Assembly: GCA_937893785.1 (NCBI GenBank)
Contig: CALCSP010000649.1
Coordinates: 1 to 7,827 of the forward strand
Direction: 5' to 3'
Length of the DNA stretch: 7,827 nt
Source: an uncultured Verrucomicrobiales bacterium
Lineage (GTDB): Bacteria > Verrucomicrobiota > Verrucomicrobiia > Verrucomicrobiales > DEV007
Below the pieces are notes generated by a model. That model saw only the letters and a program-made list of their open reading frames with translations. It did no database searches and had not been told where the DNA came from. Each line of letters opens with the position of its first letter. Position 1 is the stretch's first letter. Positions 1 to 5,550 of this stretch are shown one piece after another. Position numbers and translations under genes: made by a program.

Positions 1-273
1 CTTAGGGCGCTTAACGAATCTGGTGAGAAGGCTGTGATCCTGGCTGTTGCCGGACTGGCCGCTGCTTTGCCTGGGGTTGTCGCGGTAGAGACCGAATTGC
101 CATGCATTGGAGTTCCGGTTCCAGGAGGTCCGCTGAAAGGAGTTGACGCACTATTGGCTATATGCCAAGTCCCGGGTGGAGTTCCTGTCGGAACGGTGGG
201 AATTCATAGTAAAGCGCCGTTGAACGCCGCGATGTATGCGTATAGGATACTAAAATTCGCTGGACTTGAGTAG
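1..273 (+). CDS. purE: PurE-like N5-carboxyaminoimidazole ribonucleotide mutase, C-terminal part (5' truncated by window edge)
   Basis: An open frame runs from the window edge to a TAG at 271-273, giving about 90 C-terminal residues. These match the second half of the PurE family: a loop reading AGLAAALPG, then LPCIGVPV, then LKGVDALLAICQ, then PGGVPVGTVGI, then a closing helix NAAMYAYRIL. In purine synthesis, PurE moves the carboxylate of N5-CAIR to C4, giving CAIR (class I), or carboxylates AIR directly (class II). The family's usual GGAAHLPG loop is altered: the second Gly is Leu and the His is Ala. The protein ends only about six residues after the last helix, so it lacks the longer C-terminal tail of E. 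coli PurE. The PurE-related protein LarB has a similar loop, but the VDALLAICQ and PVGTVGI segments fit PurE better. The 3' end overlaps pyrR by 8 bases. The N-terminal half, with the substrate-binding Ser/Asp and catalytic His, lies outside the window. Confidence 0.8.
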   Translation, partial: LRALNESGEKAVILAVAGLAAALPGVVAVETELPCIGVPVPGGPLKGVDALLAICQVPGGVPVGTVGIHSKAPLNAAMYAYRILKFAGLE

Positions 274-829
274 CCAAAATGACGTGAAAGGTGATCAAAC
301 CGAGGGTAGTAAGATCCTCGGTGAGAAAGACCTTTCCAATAAAATTCAACGCCTTGCGGCGCAGATAACTGAGCGGCATCCGTCAAAGCTTCCCTACTTT
401 GTCGGAATTCATACGCGTGGAGTTACTGTTGCCCGCAGGGTGCTTGATGCCCTTGGTGAGAGTGGAAGCACTGTGGCTTTGGGTACGCTGGATATTTCCT
501 TTTACAGGGATGATCTGGATCATCGTCGCGCTAACCCGGTTGTGCAGGCCTCAGAAATTCCGTTTGAGGTTGAAGGGGCAGAAATCATCATTTTTGATGA
601 TGTGTTGTATACTGGACGGACAATTCGATCAGCGATTGATGGGTTGCTCAATTATGGGCGTCCATCCAAGATTGAATTGGCGGTGCTTATTGACCGAGGG
701 AACCGTGAATTACCGATCCAGCCTGACTATGTTGGTGAGGTCCTCTCGACTCAGAGATTGGACAGGATCAGAGTTTGTTTCAGTGAACATGATGATGAAG
801 ATTCCATTAGCTTAATTTCCGCTTCATGA
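266..829 (+). CDS. pyrR: PyrR: bifunctional pyr operon regulator / uracil phosphoribosyltransferase
   Basis: The 187-residue product matches PyrR, a type I phosphoribosyltransferase that makes UMP from uracil and PRPP. In Bacillus it also binds pyr mRNA to control attenuation. Diagnostic segments are VGIHTRG (residues 42-48), DISFYRDDL (76-84), the PRPP-binding motif IIIFDDVLYTGRT (107-119), NYGRPSKIELAVLIDRG (about 129-145) and RELPIQPDYVG (147-157). The start is uncertain. TTG at 266 lies inside the end of the PurE-like gene; an in-frame GTG at 284 would give 181 residues, the length of B. subtilis PyrR. Neither has a good Shine-Dalgarno sequence. The TGA overlaps the pyrB ATG (ATGA). The overlaps leave no room for an intergenic Bacillus-type attenuator at these junctions, so any RNA control would have to act upstream of the window or within coding sequence. 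It may work mainly as an enzyme here; that is inference. Confidence 0.93.
   Translation: MSSQNDVKGDQTEGSKILGEKDLSNKIQRLAAQITERHPSKLPYFVGIHTRGVTVARRVLDALGESGSTVALGTLDISFYRDDLDHRRANPVVQASEIPFEVEGAEIIIFDDVLYTGRTIRSAIDGLLNYGRPSKIELAVLIDRGNRELPIQPDYVGEVLSTQRLDRIRVCFSEHDDEDSISLISAS
299..322 (+). other. 9-bp hairpin in the 5' coding end of pyrR
   Basis: Bases 299-307 (ACCGAGGGT) pair with 314-322 (ATCCTCGGT) through nine pairs, one of them a G-U, around the six-base loop AGTAAG. The hairpin begins 33 bases after the TTG candidate start and 15 after the GTG candidate. No T-run follows, so it is not an intrinsic terminator. It could affect translation or mRNA stability of pyrR, or be chance coding-sequence structure. 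The sequence around it resembles the Bacillus PyrR-binding loop only loosely. Confidence 0.35.
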
Positions 830-1770
830 GTGAGCCAAGAAAAGACCTCCTCCAGATAGCAGACCTTACAAGTGAGGAGGTTGAGCACCTTCTTTCTGCA
901 GCTCAACCCTTCAAGGAGCTTTTCAGGCGATCAGTTAAGAAAGTTCCGACGCTTCAGGGGAAGACTGTATTGAGCCTTTTCTATGAACCATCAACCCGTA
1001 CGAGTTCTTCATTTGAAGTTGCAGCCAAGCGTTTGTCTGCAGACGTTACCAATCTAGCTGTTGCGACATCGTCGGTGGTCAAGGGTGAGTCGGTGCTTGA
1101 TACGGTTGACACCCTACAGGCAATGCGGGCTGATTATATCATTATCAGGCATAAACAGGCCGGAATCCCCAACCTTGTGGCAAGACATACAGGTGCAGCC
1201 GTGATCAACGCGGGTGACGGGTTCCACGCGCATCCCACACAGGCGCTGCTTGATGCCTCCACTTTGTATGATGTGTTCGGATCGGCGAATTTTTCGGGCA
1301 AAAAGGTGCTCATTGTGGGAGATATCCTGCATTCACGTGTTGCCAGATCGACTAGCTGTATATTGACGAAGCTTGGTGCAGAGGTTGGAGTATTGGGGCC
1401 GGGTACACTTGTTCCAGAGCACCGCCCTGAGGGGATGAGGAAGTTTTCCGAATTTGATGAAGCTTTTTCATGGAAGCCGGATGTGATTTACCTCCTGCGA
1501 GTCCAGTTTGAACGTCAGGGCGAACAATTCTTTCCCAGTGCTGGAGAATACCATTCCGTTTATGGGTTGACTGAAGGGAGGCTTGACCGTGTCAGAGATG
1601 AGGGTATCTGGGTGATGCATCCTGGACCTGTTAACCGGGGAGTGGAGCTGGCTGATTCGGTCATGGGATATGAGCGCTGCTTAATTAACCGACAGGTTGA
1701 GAATGGTATCGCCGCCCGAATGGCTGTCCTCTACTGGCTCAAACCCCAATTGGAACCCCTGAATGAGTAA
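826..1770 (+). CDS. pyrB: Aspartate carbamoyltransferase, catalytic chain
   Basis: PyrB condenses carbamoyl phosphate and aspartate into N-carbamoyl-L-aspartate, the committed step of pyrimidine synthesis, in the cytoplasm. The 314-residue product is close to the 311 of E. coli PyrB. All active-site signatures are visible: the carbamoyl-phosphate loop EPSTRTS (54-60), the mobile loop Lys in VVKGES (Lys86, equivalent to E. coli Lys84), HPTQALLD (136-143), the hinge segment GDILHSRVARS (165-175), Arg225 in LLRVQFERQ for aspartate binding, and HPGPVNRG (265-272). Its ATG overlaps the pyrR stop codon as ATGA, so translational coupling is likely. No pyrI regulatory chain is present, and the next gene is a type I dihydroorotase. 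Catalytic trimers alone, or a PyrB-PyrC complex of the kind known in Aquifex, are possible; the sequence does not decide between them. Confidence 0.97.
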   Translation: MSEPRKDLLQIADLTSEEVEHLLSAAQPFKELFRRSVKKVPTLQGKTVLSLFYEPSTRTSSSFEVAAKRLSADVTNLAVATSSVVKGESVLDTVDTLQAMRADYIIIRHKQAGIPNLVARHTGAAVINAGDGFHAHPTQALLDASTLYDVFGSANFSGKKVLIVGDILHSRVARSTSCILTKLGAEVGVLGPGTLVPEHRPEGMRKFSEFDEAFSWKPDVIYLLRVQFERQGEQFFPSAGEYHSVYGLTEGRLDRVRDEGIWVMHPGPVNRGVELADSVMGYERCLINRQVENGIAARMAVLYWLKPQLEPLNE

Positions 1771-3058
1771 TATGATTCTTTTCAAGAGTGCCTCGGTTGC
1801 TTCGACTCGAAGCAAGGAGCTTGAGGTTTGTGATGTCTTGGTCAAAGAAGGCAGGGTGGAAAGTGTTGCCGTTAACCTTGAGAAGAAGGATGGCGCAAAG
1901 GTTATTCATGCTGAGGGTAAAGTGTTGTTGCCCGGACTCTTTGACTTGCATGTGCATTTCCGGGAACCTGGCCAGACGAGCAAAGAGAATATTTTTACTG
2001 GTTCTGAAGCAGCCATTAACGGGGGAGTGACTGGGGTTGTGGCGATGCCTAACACTGCTCCTGCCATTGATAGTGGAGGTTTGGTGCGTAGTGTGATGGA
2101 TATTGCGAAGCGGAATGCGCGGATACCAGTGTATACGACTGGCTGCATTACTAAGGAGCGTAAGGGCATTGAGATGACTCCTATCGCTGGCATGAAATCA
2201 GCAGGAGCGGTAATGCTTACTGATGATGGATCGCCAGTTTCCAACCCGCAGTTGCTAAGGCGGGCGATGGAATATGCTCGTGAGTTTGACTTGCCTCTCG
2301 CTTCTCATTGCGAAACCATGGAACTATCGGGACAGGGGGCAATGAATGAGGGAAGGGTATCATACCAAATGGGTATACCTGGCATTCCTGCTATTAGTGA
2401 GGAAATATGCATAGCAAGGGATATTCAGATTGCCGAATACACTGGAGCGCATCTCCATATCCAGCACGTTACCACGGCACGAGGAATGGAGATTATCCGG
2501 CGAGCGAAAAATGATGGTGTTCATGTGACCTGCGAGGTTGCTCCGCATCACCTGATTTTCAATGAGGAACACATCATTGATTACGATACGCACTTTAAGA
2601 TGAATCCTCCATTGCGCACTCGTGAGGATAATGAGCGCCTTGTCGCCGGACTCATTGAGGGTGTCTTTGATGTGATTGCCACCGATCATGCGCCTCATAC
2701 TGATTTTGAAAAAAGGCAGCAGGATTTTGCCAGTGCGCCATTTGGCATTACAGGTCTTGAGACAGCATTGCCTTCGCTGTTTCATTATTTTATTAAGCCG
2801 GGAATTTTTGGATGGGATTTGTTGGTGGAGCGTTATGCATCGCAACCACGCAGTATTTTGAAGTTTGATGAGGTTGCTGTAGCGGAAGGTTCGGTTGCTG
2901 ACCTAGTTCTTTTCGACCCTGCTGGAGCAACGACTTTTAGTAGGGAGTTTATGCGATCAAAGGCCAGTAATACACCGTTTCTTGATCAAACGCTTGATGG
3001 GAGCGTTGATATGGTGCTCTCACATGGGGACATCCTGCTAGAGCGTGATGCGGACTAG
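1763..3058 (+). CDS. pyrC: Dihydroorotase, type I (long, PyrC of the Gram-positive/Aquifex class)
   Basis: PyrC reversibly cyclises carbamoyl-aspartate to dihydroorotate. The 431-residue product is a metal-dependent amidohydrolase of the long type I class, not the ~350-residue E. coli type. Visible features are HVHFREPG (63-70), with metal ligands His63 and His65; MPNTAPAID (95-103); LTDDG (152-156), where one of the two Asp probably bridges the metals in place of a carboxylated lysine; His182 in ASHCE; His235 in HIQHVTT; NPPLR (281-285); and TDHAPH (307-312), with catalytic Asp308. Since all ligands are intact, this is an active enzyme and not the inactive pseudo-dihydroorotase (PyrC') known from some operons. 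The ATG at 1763 overlaps the pyrB stop by 8 bases. A second ATG at 1772, three codons on, could also serve. The only purine-rich stretch before the start is a weak GGA at 1752-1754. Confidence 0.97.
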   Translation: MSNMILFKSASVASTRSKELEVCDVLVKEGRVESVAVNLEKKDGAKVIHAEGKVLLPGLFDLHVHFREPGQTSKENIFTGSEAAINGGVTGVVAMPNTAPAIDSGGLVRSVMDIAKRNARIPVYTTGCITKERKGIEMTPIAGMKSAGAVMLTDDGSPVSNPQLLRRAMEYAREFDLPLASHCETMELSGQGAMNEGRVSYQMGIPGIPAISEEICIARDIQIAEYTGAHLHIQHVTTARGMEIIRRAKNDGVHVTCEVAPHHLIFNEEHIIDYDTHFKMNPPLRTREDNERLVAGLIEGVFDVIATDHAPHTDFEKRQQDFASAPFGITGLETALPSLFHYFIKPGIFGWDLLVERYASQPRSILKFDEVAVAEGSVADLVLFDPAGATTFSREFMRSKASNTPFLDQTLDGSVDMVLSHGDILLERDAD

Positions 3059-3074
3059 AGTTGATAAATTTTTC

Positions 3075-3839
3075 ATGACATATTCCGAAAAACTGATCGC
3101 TCGTATTGAAAGGATTGGCTCAAATCTTTGTGTTGGAATCGATCCTCGGCCTGAGTTTACAGGAGGAGACCTGGAGGCTTTTGTTAATTCGCTGATTGAG
3201 GAAACCGAAGAATTCGCAGCTGCATTCAAACCCAACTCTGCCTATTTTGAGGCCGAAGGCTCCAAGGGCTATGCTGTAATGGAAAAGCTGATGGCGGACA
3301 TACCGGAAGAAATTCCTGTCATTCTTGATGTCAAGCGAGGGGACATTGGAGCGACTCAGTCCTATTATGCCAAAGCCTGTTTTGAGAGCATGCAGGGCGT
3401 GGATGCGGTGACGGTGAATCCTTATATGGGATTTGATTCCGTGGAACCGATGCTCAGTTATCCGGGAAAGGCCGTTTATTTGCTGGGAGTCACTTCAAAT
3501 CCTGGGGCTGACGATATTGAGTTACAGACATTGGCTGACGGTAGGCAGGTTTTTGAATTGGTTACAGAAATGGAAAGTCGTTGTTCAGGACATAAAGGCG
3601 AGATCGGTTTTGTGGTTGGTTTGACAAATGCCCGCCCCGATATTCTAGGGGATATTCCTGATGTGCCTCTTCTTTTGCCCGGCTTAGGGGCACAGGGAGG
3701 AGATCTTGATCTCCTAAAGGATGCCGCCCGCAAGGCTCCGGTGGTGATAAATGTTTCTAGGGGAGTGATGGCAGGCGAAGGTACGGCTGCCGAACGGGCA
3801 AGAACTTATCGAGACCGTATCTCCGCGGCACTTGCTTAA
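3075..3839 (+). CDS. pyrF: Orotidine 5'-phosphate decarboxylase, type 2 (mycobacterial/myxobacterial type)
   Basis: PyrF removes CO2 from OMP to give UMP, the last step of de novo UMP synthesis. From the ATG at 3075 the protein has 254 residues. Landmarks in this numbering are LCVGIDPRPE (18-27), FKPNSAYFE (51-59), the catalytic LDVKRGDIG (84-92) with the Asp/Lys/Lys-type DxKxxDI core in the form D85, K87, D90, TVNPYMG (113-119), LLGVTSNPG (136-144), LPGLGAQGGD (201-210) and NVSRG (226-230). The KRGDIG form and the NVSRG end are typical of type 2 OMP decarboxylases, not of the E. coli form. In-frame GTG (3045) and ATG (3048) codons would add ten or nine residues and overlap pyrC. The later ATG was chosen because family members have about 18-20 residues before the GIDP strand; it leaves a 16-base gap after pyrC. 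No clear Shine-Dalgarno decides the start. Confidence 0.93.
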   Translation: MTYSEKLIARIERIGSNLCVGIDPRPEFTGGDLEAFVNSLIEETEEFAAAFKPNSAYFEAEGSKGYAVMEKLMADIPEEIPVILDVKRGDIGATQSYYAKACFESMQGVDAVTVNPYMGFDSVEPMLSYPGKAVYLLGVTSNPGADDIELQTLADGRQVFELVTEMESRCSGHKGEIGFVVGLTNARPDILGDIPDVPLLLPGLGAQGGDLDLLKDAARKAPVVINVSRGVMAGEGTAAERARTYRDRISAALA

Positions 3840-3859
3840 GTTTGAGCGGTGTTTTTTTT
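3823..3859 (+). terminator. Probable intrinsic terminator of the pyr operon, overlapping the pyrF stop codon
   Basis: CCGC (3823-3826) pairs with GCGG (3846-3849). Inside it, ACTT (3830-3833) pairs with AAGT (3838-3841) around the loop GCTT, leaving an internal loop between the two helices. Eight T residues follow at 3852-3859. The pyrF TAA (3837-3839) lies inside the hairpin. The stem is interrupted and only moderately stable, but the T-run and position fit transcription end before the convergent gene. Confidence 0.45.
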
Positions 3860-3899
3860 GCGTCTCAGTGGGCGCACTACAACTGCTATATGGCTGTTT

Positions 3900-5261
3900 T
3901 TAGTCGGTAATTATTTCACCCTTGGCCAAGTGATCATCCACCCATTGCAGCGCAGCATTCCGCTCCTTTATACTGCCTTCCAATTGCAAGTCCTGGACGT
4001 CGCGCAGGATAGCCCCGATTCTGGGGCCTGCTTTCACTCCGCGGTTCATCAGGTCGTGGCCGTTGATTAGTGGTTGGGGAATAATTGGTTCATTGGCGAA
4101 TTCCTCCTGCTTGGCCATCAGGAATTCATAGTTGTCGAGTCCGCCCCAACTACATAGGCAGTCGATACGATGCAGTTCCATTTCATCAGGGTAAGTTTCC
4201 CTGCCCATGAACCGCTTGAGTTTTGCCACCCTCATGTGCTGGACATCTTTGAAGGCCATGTGGTTTTCAACGATGGAGCTTACCGCCTCTATTGTGTTGT
4301 TGGGGTATTTTAAACGCCTGAGGATGACATTGGCCATTTCAGCTCCCGCCTTATCATGTCCGTTGAAGCGAATCCTATCTTCCAATTCATCATAAGAAAA
4401 AGTAGCTGGTTTGGCAATGTCATGCAGCAGGATGCTAAGTATTACGTGGAGCGGATTGATATCGGATGGTGGGGCGGATTTCCCGTATTCCTCCACCATC
4501 ATTCTCGTGTGTATAAAAACATCTCCTTCAGGATGAAATTGCGGGGGTTGTTCACAACCCTTTAAGTCGAGGATTTCAGGGATGATCGACTCTATTAATC
4601 CGGTTTCAACCAGCAGGTCGAAAGCTGCCAATCGGTTTTTATCTAGCATCATCAGCGAGAACTCATCGCGTATACGTTCAGCGCTGATTTTTTTTAGGTC
4701 ATTATTGGCAACCGACTTTTGCAGTGCGTCAAGCGTGCGCTCATCAATTTGATAATCAAGTCGAGCAGAGAATCGAACTGCGCGCAGTAGGCGCAGATGG
4801 TCTTCACTAAAACGCTTATGAGGCTCGCCAATTGCACGGATTACCTTTTGGGTGATATCTTTCTTACCCTCGACATAGTCAATGATTTCTCCTGTGATGG
4901 GATTCTCAAAGAGCCCGTTAATCGTGAAATCACGCCGCATTGCATCTTCCTGAGGCGAAGAGAACTCGACTGAGTCAGGGTGCCTGCCGTCACTGTATGA
5001 GCCTTCATTGCGAAAAGTGGCGACCTCAAAGGCATAGGCACCCTTGAAGACGAGTATCACCCCGAAGTGGGACCCAACGGCTCTGGTTTTCTCAAAGACT
5101 TGCTCAACTTGGTCCGGATGGGCGCTGGTGGCGATGTCGTAATCAAGTGGGGTTTGACCGCGTATGGAGTCACGTACGCATCCGCCGGCAAAATAGGCGG
5201 TAAATCCTTTATCCTGTAGGATGCGGACAATTTCTGTGGCCTCTTTTCTTTTTTGTTCCAT
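3900..5261 (-). CDS. cca: CCA tRNA nucleotidyltransferase / poly(A) polymerase family protein with HD-type C-terminal domain
   Basis: Class II nucleotidyltransferases of this family add or repair the 3' CCA of tRNAs; close relatives add poly(A) to RNA 3' ends. From the ATG at 5261 the protein has 453 residues. Visible motifs are GGCVRD (26-31), catalytic LDYDIAT (39-45, with Asp40 and Asp42), RRDFTIN (109-115), the base-selecting SEDHLRLLRAVRF (152-164) with the EDxxR pattern, and ERIRDEF (195-201). The C-terminal part carries HD-type metal-binding elements: FIHTRMM, LLHDIAKP (His280, Asp281) and NGHD. The region after the catalytic Asp pair reads GSHFGVILVF and then EVATFR, as in CCA-adding enzymes, and lacks the GRRF-type signature of gammaproteobacterial poly(A) polymerase; hence cca is preferred over pcnB. 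A TTG at 5303 would add 14 residues with no family similarity. The gene is convergent with pyrF and divergent from a tRNA gene. CCA-adding versus A-adding activity cannot be proved from sequence alone. Confidence 0.9.
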   Translation of the reverse strand: MEQKRKEATEIVRILQDKGFTAYFAGGCVRDSIRGQTPLDYDIATSAHPDQVEQVFEKTRAVGSHFGVILVFKGAYAFEVATFRNEGSYSDGRHPDSVEFSSPQEDAMRRDFTINGLFENPITGEIIDYVEGKKDITQKVIRAIGEPHKRFSEDHLRLLRAVRFSARLDYQIDERTLDALQKSVANNDLKKISAERIRDEFSLMMLDKNRLAAFDLLVETGLIESIIPEILDLKGCEQPPQFHPEGDVFIHTRMMVEEYGKSAPPSDINPLHVILSILLHDIAKPATFSYDELEDRIRFNGHDKAGAEMANVILRRLKYPNNTIEAVSSIVENHMAFKDVQHMRVAKLKRFMGRETYPDEMELHRIDCLCSWGGLDNYEFLMAKQEEFANEPIIPQPLINGHDLMNRGVKAGPRIGAILRDVQDLQLEGSIKERNAALQWVDDHLAKGEIITD

Positions 5262-5337
5262 GCCGCGTTCTTGATCAACTAACCCAATACTCGAGCTCTT
5301 CAAATAGTCTCGACTTAACGGTTTGTTTTTTTGTATC

Positions 5338-5364
5338 TTTATACAGTGGATCTATTCCTGACAG
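5338..5364 (-). promoter_or_regulatory. Possible sigma70-type promoter for the cca gene
   Basis: Read on the minus strand, CTGTCA (5364-5359) lies 15 bases from TATAAA (5343-5338). The -10 match is good, but the -35 has only four of six consensus bases and the spacing is short. Transcription would start near 5331, about 70 bases before the preferred cca ATG at 5261. It sits back to back with the stronger rightward promoter. Confidence 0.35.
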
Positions 5365-5370
5365 GGCGAT

Positions 5371-5398
5371 TTGACAATAAATACTAGTTGAGTAAAAT
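5371..5398 (+). promoter_or_regulatory. Near-consensus sigma70-type promoter for the tRNA gene (and probably fusA)
   Basis: A perfect TTGACA (5371-5376) is followed after 16 bases by TAAAAT (5393-5398), five of six matches to TATAAT. The predicted start near 5405 leaves a short leader of about 26 bases before the tRNA at 5431. This is the best promoter match in the window, as expected for a stable RNA gene. No terminator is visible between the tRNA and fusA, so it probably serves both. Confidence 0.75.
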
Positions 5399-5430
5399 CG
5401 AGTGTTGCGTTCACTTGCGCGGCAGACGAT

Positions 5431-5505
5431 GGCAGGATAGCTCAGTGGTAGAGCAGAGGATTCATAAGCCTAAGGTCGGGAGTTCAACTCTCCCTCCTGC
5501 TACCA
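5431..5505 (+). tRNA. tRNA with CAU anticodon (elongator Met, or Ile2), CCA encoded
   Basis: A full cloverleaf of 75 bases can be drawn. The acceptor stem GGCAGGA (5431-5437) pairs with TCCTGCT (5495-5501), with a G-U first pair. The D arm is GCTC/GAGC with loop AGTGGTA. The anticodon loop TTCATAA (5461-5467) has CAT at 5463-5465. The variable loop is AGGTC. The T arm GGGAG/CTCCC has loop TTCAACT. The discriminator is A5502 and CCA is encoded at 5503-5505. The anticodon stem is weak: the middle three pairs AGG/CCT form, but both end positions are purine-purine (G5456-A5472 and A5460-G5468). It lacks initiator hallmarks: there is no unpaired C1-A72, no three G-C pairs in the anticodon stem, and positions 11-24 are C-G. 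It is therefore an elongator Met tRNA or an Ile2 tRNA whose C34 is converted to lysidine; I cannot separate these. It lies 45 bases before fusA. Confidence 0.93.
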
Positions 5506-5550
5506 TTGCCCTGACTGAGCTTGTAATTCATTAGCCCATTTAAGTTTCGC

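Noticed and set aside
1..273. Reading the first gene as LarB (PurE-related nickel-pincer cofactor protein)
   Set aside because: The AGLAAALPG loop is LarB-like, but the terminal GVPVGTVGI and NAAMYAYRIL segments match PurE and not the GxxVVNIDNGFGAG end of LarB.
311..335. Possible PyrR-binding loop resembling the Bacillus pyr attenuator consensus near the pyrR start
   Set aside because: Only ATCC and GAG elements loosely match, the conserved GAGAGG core is absent, and no terminator/antiterminator pair accompanies it.
158..386. Minus-strand open frames of 60-73 codons across the purE-pyrR junction
   Set aside because: They lie antisense to two recognisable protein-coding frames and show no family-like motifs; shadows of the real genes.
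2360..2845. Minus-strand open frame of 161 codons inside pyrC
   Set aside because: Fully antisense to the conserved dihydroorotase region, including its catalytic Asp and His codons, and has no recognisable motif of its own.
3881..3901. Second hairpin before the cca stop: AACTGC/GCTGTT with a short T-run on the plus strand
   Set aside because: Only five pairs with an internal T-T mismatch and five T residues partly within the stem; weaker than the candidate at 3823-3859 and on the wrong strand to end cca.
5431..5505. Calling the tRNA an initiator fMet tRNA because of the weak 1-72 pair
   Set aside because: It has a G-U and not the C-A mismatch, lacks the GGG/CCC anticodon-stem pairs and has C11-G24; elongator Met or Ile2 fits better.
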